Counted from the first letter of the stretch, positions 36,790 through 46,351 are shown. The stretch: 64,000 nt of DNA from Alphaproteobacteria bacterium (GCA_022825235.1 JAJDYI010000035.1:1-64000); one strand, 5' to 3'. Translations and numbers: made by a program. The notes: generated from the letters alone by a model not told the origin.

Positions 36790-37906
36790 GTCGGTATCAG
36801 CCCCGCGATCTTGCCGACGCGAAGAGGAGTCGAATGGAAACCCATCCTCGACGCAAGTCACCACCGAAGGGATAAAAAGTGGTGCGCAACCGGTCGCCCG
36901 CCATCGTGTGAAACTCTCGGACCGACTCGACTCTGCCCCGCAATCGCTACAGCAATCCTCTTCGCTTGGGAGGCTGTCAGAATTTTGCCGGCTGCTTGAC
37001 GGTGACCTATAGCACAGGTCACCAACTATGTACAGGCTATCATAATTGTGCGAATACTATTTCGCTGACGCCTAAACGAGATGCTGCTCGTTCGCAGCGT
37101 GAAGTTGGCGGTGCGGTGGGTTGCGTCCAAGCAGCCAAAACAGCGCTTGCCGAAGAAACAGGGACGGTGGCAGCGAGCCAATTGGTCAACGGCGCCCAAA
37201 CCGGATCGTGGTACACGGATCCGCGACACGGGCGGCGGCGTCGGGATGTACCGAAGGTCAAGTGTCAAGCCCGAAAGGCCTGGTGACGACAATATGGCGA
37301 TTTGCAATCTGAGGAACCTGCAAGCCCACTGGCGCCCGTGCGAAAGGTCCGCGTGGCACGGTGCCGATATCAGCCGGCGGGCCGGAACAGCGAGATTGGC
37401 CGAGCGCAGTCGCTTTGTGGCAATCTGAAACACGTTGGGGAGGTCAGTGGAGGCGGCATGTCCCGTAGAACCTAGACGTCATTCGTCAGCTGGGGCCTTC
37501 GGCCAAGACGCGCCCCACGGGTTCCGGTCCCGGCATCGTGCCCGGAGCGCAATCCCACGATCAGTCGATCGCTCAATTGAGGAACCCGGACCCGGCGGCC
37601 GGTGATTCTCCGACCGCTCCATCCCGGCGGCCGCCCCCCGAACCAACGAATGAGCTTCCCCACCACCGTGGTACGCCCGCTCGAGCAGGCCCGCGCTCCC
37701 GCATCCTTCGGCAGATCACGGCGGCGGAGGCACCTTGGCGCGGGTCAAACCCATCTCGTCCATGCGGACCGCTCACTGTTATGAAAATCAATAACTTTTC
37801 CGGAATTTCCAAAGCGGAACAAGGACGGCGTCGAATTGACACTTTCCTGTAAGCTCATCAGAATCCCCGCAAGATCATCCTGCCCCACTGAGAACGAGCC
37901 AGACCA
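36790..37906. other. Long non-coding gap between the two PP2C transcription units
   Basis: About 1.1 kb separating divergent genes, with no convincing protein or RNA. GGTGACC (37001-37007) and GGTCACC (37017-37023) form a perfect 7-bp inverted repeat with a 9-base spacer, a plausible operator. The many open frames here have compositions unlike the neighbouring proteins. Its size is unusual in a window where most genes overlap. Confidence 0.45.
37836..37864 (+). promoter_or_regulatory. Candidate sigma-70 promoter of the second PP2C gene
   Basis: A perfect -35 box TTGACA (37836-37841) is followed after 17 bases by CAGAAT (37859-37864), a 4 of 6 match to the -10 consensus. Transcription would begin near 37871, giving a leader of about 36 bases before the ATG at 37907. 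Confidence 0.5.
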
Positions 37907-38872
37907 ATGTCCACGAAGGATGCTGATGGCTTGACCGGCCAGGCACAAGAGGAAGCAAAACAGGCTCCTGCCCTGGCTGGCCTGCTCGCAGAAACCAAAC
38001 GCAAGCTGGCCGAGTTGGAAGCCGAGCACGATGATCTCAAGTTGCTCTACGAGGCGACGATCGCGCATGGAGAAGCAGTCGAGGACCAGCTCGCAGAGAG
38101 CAACATCCTGCTGCAGCGCACCCAGGCAAGGCTGGAAGAAGAGCTAAATGAGGCCTCTCACTACGCGAGATCGATCTTGCCCGAGCCGCGAGATGAATGG
38201 CCGAGCACCCAGTGGTATTTCGAGCCGTCAACAGAACTCGGCGGTGATTCCTTCGGCTATCACCACATCGATCCCGATCATTTTGCCATTTACTTGATTG
38301 ACGTCTGTGGACATGGCGTGGGTGCCGCGCTGTTGTCTGCGACCATCATTAACGTCCTGCGGGCACAGGCGATGTCGAGCGTCGACTTCCAGGACCCAAG
38401 CTCGGTTCTTGCGACGCTGAACGATACGTTTCCGATGGAAAATCAGAACAATATGTTCTTCACGATTTGGTACGGCGTGCACGATCGGCGTACTGGGGAA
38501 CTGCGGTACTCGTCTGGAGGGCATCCGCCGGCGATCTTGCTCGGCGTCGATCATGAACGGTCTCCTGACAGCCGCGCCGTATCCACCAAGCTGCTGGGCA
38601 ACAAGGGCAACGTCGCGATTGGGACGTTCCCGGGGCTGCAATTCCCGGAAGCTACCACGACCATCAAGCCGGGCGATCAACTGCTGGTTTACAGTGACGG
38701 CGCCTATGAAATTCCCATCACGGACGACACGATGCTGTCCCAGAAGGACTTGGTCGATTTTGCCAGCGCCGATGCCAGCCGGGGACCGACGGAAGTTTAT
38801 CAGTGGGTGCAGTCGCATAATGGAGAAGGTCCGCTGCCGGACGACTTTTCGCTGGTGAAGGTCAACTTCTGA
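37907..38872 (+). CDS. PP2C/SpoIIE-type serine phosphatase with coiled coil
   Basis: Cytosolic phosphatase of 321 residues. A coiled coil (about 22-88) precedes the PP2C domain, which has LGGDSFGYH (111-119), YLIDVCGHGVGAALLS (129-144), VYSDGAYEI (261-269) and PDDFSLVKV (311-319). No receiver or membrane domain is present. It probably acts on the same STAS-type substrates as the membrane sensor phosphatase encoded on the other side of the 1.1 kb gap, from which it is transcribed divergently. Two phosphatases with different inputs acting on one switch is a known theme. Confidence 0.85.
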   Translation: MSTKDADGLTGQAQEEAKQAPALAGLLAETKRKLAELEAEHDDLKLLYEATIAHGEAVEDQLAESNILLQRTQARLEEELNEASHYARSILPEPRDEWPSTQWYFEPSTELGGDSFGYHHIDPDHFAIYLIDVCGHGVGAALLSATIINVLRAQAMSSVDFQDPSSVLATLNDTFPMENQNNMFFTIWYGVHDRRTGELRYSSGGHPPAILLGVDHERSPDSRAVSTKLLGNKGNVAIGTFPGLQFPEATTTIKPGDQLLVYSDGAYEIPITDDTMLSQKDLVDFASADASRGPTEVYQWVQSHNGEGPLPDDFSLVKVNF

Positions 38873-39369
38873 CGTCCTCCCGCCGTCGCCGAATTCGAGG
38901 CTGATGGTCTAGCACTCTCGGGGCGGGACGTAGCGGTTCCGTGGACTCAGGCCAGTGCCCGGCCGAATTCCGGACACGCCACATGCGAATGACGGGCCGG
39001 CGAATCGCCGTTCGCTGGCTATCGCCAGCCGCCTTGGCCCTCTCCTCTCCCTTTCCGATTCGGCCCGGTTGCGCGAACACCCGGCAGGGCATGGCCAACC
39101 GAGTACGGCCATCACGACGGCACGGGGGACAAACGCCCATCGACGGCGACGACACCGCCCCCATAGCTAGCGTGCGCTCGAATGCGAGGCCCGGCCTTTC
39201 GGAGGCCGGTCGTCGAACGACACTCCTGTGCTCGATGCTGGTCTCATTACTTGAGATCAATGACTGCTTGGCTGGCCGCAGCAGTATCGGATGTGTGTCC
39301 GCGATGCTCACCCGTCGGGTTGCAGGTACACTTGCCCGATAGCAAATCCGTTTCCGAAGTGGCCTGCAC
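38873..39369. other. Gene-free stretch before the ABC importer
   Basis: About 500 bases without a recognised gene. CCGGCCT (39191-39197) and AGGCCGG (39203-39209) form a perfect 7-bp hairpin with loop TTCGG, about 160 bases upstream of the ABC ATPase gene; it may end the upstream transcript or form part of the leader. A smaller hairpin, GCTGGC-TATC-GCCAGC, lies near 39012-39030. Confidence 0.4.
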
Positions 39370-40572
39370 ATGGGTTCCTCGCCACACGTCGAGTTTCATG
39401 GCGTCAGCAAGACCTACGACGGGCAGACGATGGTCGTTCAAGATCTTGATCTGTGTGTTAACGAGGGCGAGTTCTTCACGCTGCTGGGCCCGTCCGGATC
39501 AGGCAAGACGACGTGCTTGATGATGCTGGCGGGCTTCGAAGCGCCGTCCTCCGGGGAAATTCGGCTGTCGGGCCGTTCTGTACAGCATCTGCCGCCACGC
39601 AAACGCGGCATCGGAGTTGTATTTCAGAATTACGCCCTGTTTCCCCACATGACGGTCGGACGAAACCTGGCGTTTCCGCTCGAGGTACGAGGCATTTCTG
39701 CGGCACGCCGGAGAGAGCGAATTCGACAGGCGCTTGAGGTGGTCCGGCTGGACGGCTTCGAACACCGACGCCCTGGAGAACTCTCCGGCGGCCAGCAGCA
39801 ACGCGTCGCGATTGCCCGTGCGCTGGTGTTCAATCCGACTCTGGTCCTGATGGACGAGCCGCTCGGCGCCCTGGACCGGCGCCTTCGTGAAGAGATGCAG
39901 TTTGAAATTCGCCGGATGCAGCAGGATTTGGGCGTGACGGTCGTATACGTCACGCATGATCAACAGGAGGCGATGGCGATGTCGTCGCGCGTCGCGGTAT
40001 TTCACCGGGGGCACATCCAGCAGGTCGCTGCGCCGGAAACCCTGTACGAAGAACCCGAGCGCGAGTTCGTTGCGAGCTTCATCGGTGATAACAACATGCT
40101 GCGAGGGCAGGTGCTGACGGTGGAGCGCGACCACTGCGACGTCGCGACGCCGGACGGCATCGTCAGGGCGTTTCCCGTTCACCATTGTCGCCCCGGCGAC
40201 CCGTCGGTTCTGGCGATTCGACCGGAACGCGTGAGCCTGACCCGACCGGGCGTCTACACGAACGAATTCGAGGCGGTCGTCGAGGACATCCTGTTCATCG
40301 GCGACCATCTCCGTTTGCGCCTCAATCTGTGCGGGAACCCGAATTTCGTCGTCAAGATTCAGAACGTCATCGGTCACAGTGCCGTGCTGGCAGGAGACCG
40401 TGTCAGGGTCGGCTGGAGCGTGATGGACTGCCGCGCTCTGCCCGACGAAGAAGGTGCAGGTTCCGGTGTACTGACCAGACCGGCCGCACCACTCCGTTCG
40501 CCGCCCGGTGATGCTACGGGAGTGTCCGGTACCGACCGAGCGGATGTTCCGCCGTCAACCCAGGCTGTTTAG
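39370..40572 (+). CDS. potA: Polyamine-type ABC transporter ATP-binding protein
   Basis: Import ATPase of 400 residues. Walker A is GPSGSGKTT (40-48), followed by the Q-loop QNYALFPHMTV, signature LSGGQQQRVAIARAL and Walker B LVLMDEPLGALD. A C-terminal TOBE domain (about 280-365) is typical of spermidine/putrescine (PotA) and iron (FbpC) importers, plus a 35-residue low-complexity tail. First of four genes with a binding protein and two permeases. The substrate is inferred as polyamine-like from family membership. Confidence 0.88.
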   Translation: MGSSPHVEFHGVSKTYDGQTMVVQDLDLCVNEGEFFTLLGPSGSGKTTCLMMLAGFEAPSSGEIRLSGRSVQHLPPRKRGIGVVFQNYALFPHMTVGRNLAFPLEVRGISAARRRERIRQALEVVRLDGFEHRRPGELSGGQQQRVAIARALVFNPTLVLMDEPLGALDRRLREEMQFEIRRMQQDLGVTVVYVTHDQQEAMAMSSRVAVFHRGHIQQVAAPETLYEEPEREFVASFIGDNNMLRGQVLTVERDHCDVATPDGIVRAFPVHHCRPGDPSVLAIRPERVSLTRPGVYTNEFEAVVEDILFIGDHLRLRLNLCGNPNFVVKIQNVIGHSAVLAGDRVRVGWSVMDCRALPDEEGAGSGVLTRPAAPLRSPPGDATGVSGTDRADVPPSTQAV

Positions 40573-40584
40573 GAGGATGGGCGT

Positions 40585-41697
40585 ATGCGCCGACAATCTC
40601 GCATCAATCTTCAGGGCCACGCCCGGAACCTCATCGCCGCCCTGGCACTGATCTGCGTCGTCGGCACCCAGGCCTCGGCCGACGAATCGGTGACCGTGGT
40701 GTCCTGGGGCGGTTCGTACGCGGAAGCATGCAAGAAGGCGGTGCTGGACCCGTTCGCCGAAGAGACGGGCATCGAGGTCCGGCTGGAAAGCTACAACGGC
40801 GGCCTCGCCCAGATCCGCGCACAGGTCGAGACCGGCAACGTTCACTGGGATGTCGTCGATCTCGAGTTCGCGGACCTGGCGCGTGGTTGCGACGAGGGTC
40901 TGTTCGAGCTCATCGACATTGATGAACTGCCGCCGGCGCACGACGGCACACCTGCGCGCGACGACTATTTCGAAGGGACGTTTTCGGAATGCGGCGGTGG
41001 CGGAATCTTCTATTCCACCGTCTATGCCTACAACAACGAGAGCTTCGCCGGGCAGCGGCCCTCCACCATCGAGGACTTCTTCGACCTCGAGAAGTTCCCC
41101 GGACGCCGTGGCATGCGCCGGACAGCCGGTGCAAACCTTGAGTTCGCGTTGCTGGCCGACGGAGTTCCACCGGACGAGATCTATGCCGTCCTGGACACCC
41201 CGGGAGGCGTAAACCGGGCCTTTGGCAAATTGGACACGATCAAGGAACACATCGTCTGGTGGGAGGCCGGCGCTCAACCGCCGCAAATGCTGGCCGACCA
41301 GGAAGTTGTCATGAGCACCGCGTACAACGGCCGCATCTTCAACGCCCAAGTTCTGGAACAGCAGCCCTTTACCATCGTGTGGGACGGCCAGGTCCTCGAC
41401 TACGGACAATTTGCGATTGTTGCCGGAACGCCCAACCTGGAAGCTGCCAGAAGCTACCTGTTGTTCGCTTCCAGGGTGGAAAACATGGCGGCCATCGGCC
41501 ACTACATCGCCTACAGCCCGACTCGCCGTTCTGGAATCGACCTGATCACCACCCACCGCGAGACCGGTGTGGAGATGCGGCCGCACATGCCCAGCGCGCC
41601 CGAGAACATGGGTCGCGTGGTACGGAACGACTGGGAGTGGTGGGCCGACCACGGCGAGGAAATTAACGAGCGCTTCAGCGCGTGGCTCTCTCGCTAG
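40585..41697 (+). CDS. potD: Periplasmic polyamine-type binding protein
   Basis: Exported solute-binding protein of 370 residues. The signal peptide covers about 1-32, ending TQASA, and the mature protein starts DESVTVVSWGGSYAEACKK, as in PotD/PotF-like family 1 binding proteins (the SWGG motif is typical of the YdcS and spermidine/putrescine groups). It delivers the substrate to the two permeases encoded downstream. A GGAGGATGGGCGT ribosome site lies just before the ATG. The last 16 bases overlap the next permease. Confidence 0.88.
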   Translation: MRRQSRINLQGHARNLIAALALICVVGTQASADESVTVVSWGGSYAEACKKAVLDPFAEETGIEVRLESYNGGLAQIRAQVETGNVHWDVVDLEFADLARGCDEGLFELIDIDELPPAHDGTPARDDYFEGTFSECGGGGIFYSTVYAYNNESFAGQRPSTIEDFFDLEKFPGRRGMRRTAGANLEFALLADGVPPDEIYAVLDTPGGVNRAFGKLDTIKEHIVWWEAGAQPPQMLADQEVVMSTAYNGRIFNAQVLEQQPFTIVWDGQVLDYGQFAIVAGTPNLEAARSYLLFASRVENMAAIGHYIAYSPTRRSGIDLITTHRETGVEMRPHMPSAPENMGRVVRNDWEWWADHGEEINERFSAWLSR

Positions 41698-42878
41698 CAG
41701 GCGCACGAGTTCGGGCGGCGGCATTGACGCTGCCGCTCGTAGCCTTCATCGGTGTAACGTTTCTCGCACCGCTGGGGCTGATGCTGGCTCGCAGCGTCCA
41801 CGAACCGCTGGTCGCCGATTCCCTCCCTGACACCCTTGCAGTACTCGAGAACTGGGACGGCGTGTCGCTTCCCGGCGAAGACGTATTTCAGGCGTTGGCA
41901 CGGGAACTCCTGACGCTGCACAAGCAACGTTCCCTCGGCGGCGTCGCCACCCGTGTCAATCGCCTCGAATCCGGCATGCGCAGTGCGATCGTCCGCACGG
42001 CACGCCAGCTCCGCAACGCCGACCCCGGGTCTTGGCGGGAAGCCATGATCGCCGCCGCCCCCATTTGGAATGAGCCGAAGGCGTGGCGCGCGCTCCAGCG
42101 GTCGGGGGAGCGGTACACGCTCCGACACTTCCTGCACGCGCTCGACCTGGAGCGGGACTCCGAAGGAAACGTGGTTGCCCAGCCTCCGGATCAGCGCATC
42201 TACCTGTCCTTGCTGGGACGCACCTTGATGGTCAGCGTCGTGATCACCGTGATTTGCCTGATCCTCGGCTATCCGGTGGCCTATCTGATCGCCAACAGTC
42301 CTCCATCCCGATCAAATCTGCTGCTCCTGCTTGTGCTGGTGCCCTTCTGGACGTCGTTGCTCGTCCGTACCACCTCATGGATCGTCCTCCTTCAAAACCA
42401 AGGAGTGATCAATGACCTCCTGGTCGCCGTCGGGCTGACCACCGAAGAGAGTCGCATCCCGATGATCTACAACATGACCGGCACCCTGGTCGCGATGACC
42501 CAAATCCTCCTGCCTTTCATGGTCCTGCCGCTCTACGCCGTCATGCGGACGATTGCGCCATCCCAGATGCGCGCGGCGGCGGCACTCGGCGCGTCCTTCG
42601 GACAAGCGTTCGTCCGCGTGTACTGGCCGCAGACCCTTCCCGGCATCGCCGCCGGGTCGCTGCTCGTCTTCATCCTGTCGATCGGCTACTACATCACGCC
42701 CGCCCTGGTCGGCGGGCGCACAGGCCAGCTGATCTCCAACCTGATCGCCTACCACATGCAGCAGTCCCTTAACTGGGGTCTTGCCGCTGCGCTGGGGGCG
42801 ATCCTGCTGGTCTGCGTGGCGCTCCTGTTCTTCCTGTTCAACCGGCTGGTGGGCGTCGAGCGGATGCGCTTCACCTGA
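41682..42878 (+). CDS. potB: ABC transporter permease with enlarged first loop
   Basis: Inner-membrane permease of 398 residues. Membrane segments lie near 13-35 and then about 185-210, 220-245, 265-290, 315-340 and 362-385, with the EAA motif AAALGASFGQAFVRVYWPQT coupling to the ATPase. About 140 residues between the first and second segments (36-180) are extra compared with E. coli PotB (275 residues), forming a large probable periplasmic insertion; related alphaproteobacterial permeases of about 400 residues share it. GTG start overlaps potD by 16 bases. Confidence 0.85.
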   Translation: MALSLAGARVRAAALTLPLVAFIGVTFLAPLGLMLARSVHEPLVADSLPDTLAVLENWDGVSLPGEDVFQALARELLTLHKQRSLGGVATRVNRLESGMRSAIVRTARQLRNADPGSWREAMIAAAPIWNEPKAWRALQRSGERYTLRHFLHALDLERDSEGNVVAQPPDQRIYLSLLGRTLMVSVVITVICLILGYPVAYLIANSPPSRSNLLLLLVLVPFWTSLLVRTTSWIVLLQNQGVINDLLVAVGLTTEESRIPMIYNMTGTLVAMTQILLPFMVLPLYAVMRTIAPSQMRAAAALGASFGQAFVRVYWPQTLPGIAAGSLLVFILSIGYYITPALVGGRTGQLISNLIAYHMQQSLNWGLAAALGAILLVCVALLFFLFNRLVGVERMRFT

Positions 42879-43729
42879 TGACGTCGAGGACGGCATCGTT
42901 CGGTCTTGGTGACCGCCTGGCGCGGTGGCTGCACCTCGCGTTCTGTGCCGCGGTCTTCGTCTTCCTGATCGCACCGATGCTGGTGGTGGTCCCTCTCAGT
43001 TTCAACGCGGAACCGTATTTCACGTTCAGCGAAGGCATGCTGGCGCTTGACGCGGACGCGTACTCGCTGCGCTGGTACCGAAACATCGTCGAGGACGAGG
43101 AGTGGCGCCTCGCCCTGGCCAACAGCCTGTTCATCGGCCTTGCGGCGGCGGCCATCGCCACCGCCCTCGGAGTTTTGGCCGCGCTGGGGTTGGCCAGCCC
43201 GGCGATGCCTGGCCGTGCCCTCGTCACAGGTTTGCTGATTTCGCCGATGATTACGCCGATCATCATCTCGGCGGCCGGGATGTTTTTCTTCTATTCGTAC
43301 CTGGGCCTTTCGCAAACCCATCTCAGCCTGGTCCTCGCGCATGCCGCCCTCGGCACGCCATTCGTAGTCATTACGGTGACCGCCACGCTCGCCGGCTTCG
43401 ACCGCAACCTGGTGCGCGCCGCCGAGAGCCTGGGCGCCGGTCCGTTCGTGGTCTTTCGTCGCGTCCAGTTGCCGTTGATCGCTCCCGGTGTCATCGCCGG
43501 TGCGTTGTTCGCATTTGCGGCGTCATTCGACGAGGTCGTCACGGTGCTGTTCCTGGGCGGCCTTGAGCAACGCACGATCCCGAGACAGATGTGGGCCGGA
43601 ATCCGGGAGCAAATCAGTCCCGAGATCCTCGCCGTGGCGACCTTCCTCGTTGCATTCGTCCTCGTTCTCATGGGCGTGGTTGAATGGCTTCGCGGACGAC
43701 ATGGCCATCAGGGCGAGCCCGCGCGCTAG
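42878..43729 (+). CDS. potC: Polyamine-type ABC transporter permease
   Basis: Second permease, 283 residues, with six predicted membrane segments starting near residue 20. The EAA motif is AAESLGAGPFVVFRRVQLPLI. It resembles PotC in length and layout. Its ATG begins at the last base of the potB stop (TGATG), and it ends the importer operon. Confidence 0.88.
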   Translation: MTSRTASFGLGDRLARWLHLAFCAAVFVFLIAPMLVVVPLSFNAEPYFTFSEGMLALDADAYSLRWYRNIVEDEEWRLALANSLFIGLAAAAIATALGVLAALGLASPAMPGRALVTGLLISPMITPIIISAAGMFFFYSYLGLSQTHLSLVLAHAALGTPFVVITVTATLAGFDRNLVRAAESLGAGPFVVFRRVQLPLIAPGVIAGALFAFAASFDEVVTVLFLGGLEQRTIPRQMWAGIREQISPEILAVATFLVAFVLVLMGVVEWLRGRHGHQGEPAR

Positions 43730-43832
43730 GAAGGATCGGCCCGACTCCTGATCGTGGGCCGGGCTACCCGCAGCTCCGGGCCGCCAAGGTGCCGGGGTTG
43801 GAGGTCGTTCCACCTGCCGTGCAGACCGGCCA

Positions 43833-43855
43833 TGCCGGGCCCCGAGGACCCGGCA
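43833..43855. terminator. Possible bidirectional terminator hairpin
   Basis: TGCCGGG (43833-43839) and CCCGGCA (43849-43855) form a perfect 7-bp stem around 9 bases, between the convergent permease and glutathione transferase genes and 14 bases from the latter's stop. No T-tract on either side. Confidence 0.35.
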
Positions 43856-43868
43856 CGCCGACGAGCAT

Positions 43869-44507
43869 TCAGGCGCTGGCCGAAGGACGTTCCGAAAATT
43901 CGCCATGCCAGCGATGGACGCTCGGATACCGGTCCGCAACGCCCATCTCGAAGCGGTTCGCCATGTTGATCACGAAGAAGCCGGTGATGTCGGCGATGCT
44001 GACGTCATCCCCTGCAATGAACCGGTTACGGGCCAGCTGAGGTTCCAGACGCTCCAGGAATACGTGCAGCATCTCCTGGCCACGTTCCACCATTGCCGGC
44101 AGCTGCGGCAAATCGGTCCGCGTCCCCGGCACGACCCGGCCCGCGAATAGCGGCAAATGATTTCGCGTCGCATGCAGGATTGGCATGAATCCGTCGAGTT
44201 CCACCCGGCGATTCCACATGTCGATGACCGCCCGCTCCGCCGCGGTGCGGCCGAACAGCGACGGCTCCGGCTGCAGTTCCTCGAGATACCGGCAGACAGA
44301 GATCGATTCCGCAATCACCGTGCCGTCGTCGAGCTCGAGAAAGGGCACGCAGTGAAACGGATTCATCGAGGTGTAGGGTTCCTTGAACTGTTCGTCATCC
44401 CGCACATTCAACTGGACGATCGGCACTTCCATGTCCTTTTCCACCAGGAACATGCGCACACGTTTGGAATTGGCCGCCGGGCCGAAATCGTAAAGTTTCA
44501 AGACCAT
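43869..44507 (-). CDS. Glutathione S-transferase family protein
   Basis: A 212-residue protein with a thioredoxin-like N-terminal domain (1-80; MVLKLYDFGPAANSKRVRMF, NPFHCVPFLELDDGTVIAES with the cis-proline and the glutathione-binding ES pair) and an all-helical C-terminal domain (90-205) with DVSIADITGF. The usual catalytic Ser/Cys position near residue 11 is AANSKRV, so S14 may serve. ATG at 44507 chosen because of CAGGGAG upstream. Monocistronic and convergent with the importer operon. Confidence 0.85.
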   Translation of the reverse strand: MVLKLYDFGPAANSKRVRMFLVEKDMEVPIVQLNVRDDEQFKEPYTSMNPFHCVPFLELDDGTVIAESISVCRYLEELQPEPSLFGRTAAERAVIDMWNRRVELDGFMPILHATRNHLPLFAGRVVPGTRTDLPQLPAMVERGQEMLHVFLERLEPQLARNRFIAGDDVSIADITGFFVINMANRFEMGVADRYPSVHRWHGEFSERPSASA

Positions 44508-45083
44508 TGACTCCCTGGAGAGGTTCACGCGCCGCCGTGGCCCGTGGCTGGATCACATATCGCTGCCGACTATCGTGTGATCGGCGGGGCGGGCTCGACA
44601 TGGGCCCGCGGGGCGCAGGGACAGGCACCTTAATCCTTGGCCCGCGCTGCGCTGGGGTTATACACAAAGCCGGACCGCCAAGTCGCCGCCGCGGGCTTCC
44701 CGGACGGCGGGTAACCCGGCCGCATGGTCGGCGGCCGGGGGCGACGCACCGCTGGCGGTGTGCCACATCAATGAGGCGGATTTCTCGCCTGTCGTCATCG
44801 GGCCGCCGCCCGCTCTCGACGACTTGCAGGCTTGCCGTCCGGCTTCCCGATACCACCCCGATACCGCATGGAGCGCCTCGGAAGCCCAGTGGCGACAGTC
44901 GGTTGGGACACCGGTCGCAGCCCGCGATCGCCACGTTGTCTCGGCAGTTAGTCAAACATATATCTCGTATATGCCTTTTGGCCGCACCCGCCGCACACGG
45001 TGGGGATGTCCAGTACTTGCGAGACCGTCGTCAGACGGTCTCCGGCATCGCAAACATTCAAGATCCTGTAAGGAGCTGAAGAC
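44508..45083 (+). promoter_or_regulatory. Upstream region of the bufferin operon with two dyads
   Basis: About 575 bases without a gene. Two dyads occur near the operon: CATATA-TCTCG-TATATG (44957-44973), and a perfect 9-bp repeat, GAGACCGTC (45021-45029) and GACGGTCTC (45034-45042), around GTCA. The second ends 41 bases before the bufA start and could be an operator or a leader hairpin. AGGAG (8 bases before the ATG) is the ribosome site. No ECF sigma or regulator gene is encoded nearby, and no standard promoter boxes were clear. Confidence 0.5.
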
Positions 45084-45353
45084 ATGGCTGTTCACAAACG
45101 TACTTCCGCCGCCGTCGTGGCGGGGGCATTGACCGCTCTTCTCGTTGCCGCGCCGGCCTCGACCGCGCTCGCCGCCGATGGTGACATGGAAAAATGCTAC
45201 GGCGTCGCCAAGGCCGGCCAGAATGACTGTGCGGCTGGCGAGGGCACGACCTGTCAGGGCACGTCGACCGTCGATGGTCAGAAGAATGCCTGGATTTACG
45301 TCCCGGCTGGCCTCTGCGAGAAACTGGTCGGCGGCAGCCTTGAGGAAGCCTGA
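45084..45353 (+). CDS. bufA1: Bufferin-type RiPP precursor (DUF2282)
   Basis: An 89-residue DUF2282 protein. An N-terminal signal peptide (about 1-30, ending TALA) precedes a core with four conserved cysteines: C38 in [11 protein letters not shown]49 in QNDCAAG, C57 in TTCQG and C78 in [10 protein letters not shown], with AWIYVPAG between the last two. This is the bufferin precursor pattern. In characterised members the MNIO enzyme BufB converts core cysteines to thiooxazole groups and the exported product binds copper. The usual maturation genes follow on the same strand. Use of Sec export for a modified peptide is a feature of the family. Confidence 0.9.
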   Translation: MAVHKRTSAAVVAGALTALLVAAPASTALAADGDMEKCYGVAKAGQNDCAAGEGTTCQGTSTVDGQKNAWIYVPAGLCEKLVGGSLEEA

Positions 45354-45406
45354 TTCGTTCCGACTGATTCGCTGAAGCCCAGCTATCCGGACCGGGGCAG
45401 TCGCCC

Positions 45407-46351
45407 GTGCCTGACGCACCAGCCGTCCAGGCATCAGCACCTGCCTCGGACCGGCCTTTGCCGGTAAGCGCGGGAATCGGGCTCAAGGCCCAGTTCTATC
45501 AGGAGGTGCTGGACACCTCCCCGCCATTGGACTGGTTCGAGGTCCATCCCGAGAACTACATGGTCGAGGGCGGGCCCCCGCTTCGGTACCTCGAGGCCAT
45601 TCGCAGCAACTACCCTCTGTCCTTGCACGGGGTTGGCATGTCGCTCGGGTCTGTCGAACCCCCCGCACTCGATCACCTTGATCATCTTTCCGGCTTGATC
45701 GATCGGTTCGAGCCCTTCCTGGTGTCCGAACACCTGTCGTGGAGCCGGACCGAAGACGCCTTCCTCGCCGATCTTCTCCCCCTCCCGATGACCCGCGAGG
45801 CGCTGGCAACCGTATCGGCCAACGTGTGCCGGGCGCAGGACCACCTCGGCCGGGCGCTCCTCGTGGAGAATCCCTCGGCCTATCTCCAGTTCCGCGAACA
45901 GGAAATCCCGGAACCCGAATTCCTCAGCGAACTGGCCCGACGAACCGGATGCGGTCTGCTGCTGGACGTGAACAACCTCTTCGTGTCAGCGTGCAACCAG
46001 GGCTTCGACCCGATCGCCTGGGTGGACGCCTTCCATCTCGAAGCTGTCGAAGAGATCCATCTCGCCGGGCATGCCGTCGACCAGGCAAACGGACACAGCA
46101 TCCGCGTCGACGATCACGGGTCAGCGGTGCCGACGGGCGTCTGGGATCTCTACCGCACGGTCATTCGGCGCCGCGGGCCGACACCGACGCTGATCGAGCG
46201 GGACGCCAACCTCCCGCCGCTTGCGGATCTGGTTGCCGAGGCCCAGACGGCCGTTCGCGTCATGCGCGAGACGGTCGCCGACACCGGCGACGATCGATCC
46301 CGGCCGGTCGGGACAGGTGCGGCACCGGCCTCCTCGATCACAGCACCCTAG
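45407..46351 (+). CDS. bufB: MNIO-family (DUF692) peptide-modifying oxidase BufB
   Basis: Multinuclear non-heme iron-dependent oxidative enzyme of 314 residues with a TIM-barrel fold. Candidate iron ligands are conserved: H74 in SLHGVGMSLG, H109 in SEHLSW, E154 and N155 in LVENPSAYLQF, D187 and N189 in LLLDVNNLFVSACN, H218 in EIHLAGH, D236 and H237 in VDDHG, and E264 in LIERDANLP. It should modify cysteines of the DUF2282 precursor encoded 53 bases upstream. The GTG at 45407 is preceded by a GGGGC ribosome site. Residues 290-314 are a low-complexity tail. Confidence 0.9.
   Translation: MPDAPAVQASAPASDRPLPVSAGIGLKAQFYQEVLDTSPPLDWFEVHPENYMVEGGPPLRYLEAIRSNYPLSLHGVGMSLGSVEPPALDHLDHLSGLIDRFEPFLVSEHLSWSRTEDAFLADLLPLPMTREALATVSANVCRAQDHLGRALLVENPSAYLQFREQEIPEPEFLSELARRTGCGLLLDVNNLFVSACNQGFDPIAWVDAFHLEAVEEIHLAGHAVDQANGHSIRVDDHGSAVPTGVWDLYRTVIRRRGPTPTLIERDANLPPLADLVAEAQTAVRVMRETVADTGDDRSRPVGTGAAPASSITAP

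Noticed and set aside
37026-37433. 135-codon minus-strand frame in the long gap
   Set aside because: No signal, no family pattern and cysteine/arginine-rich noise.
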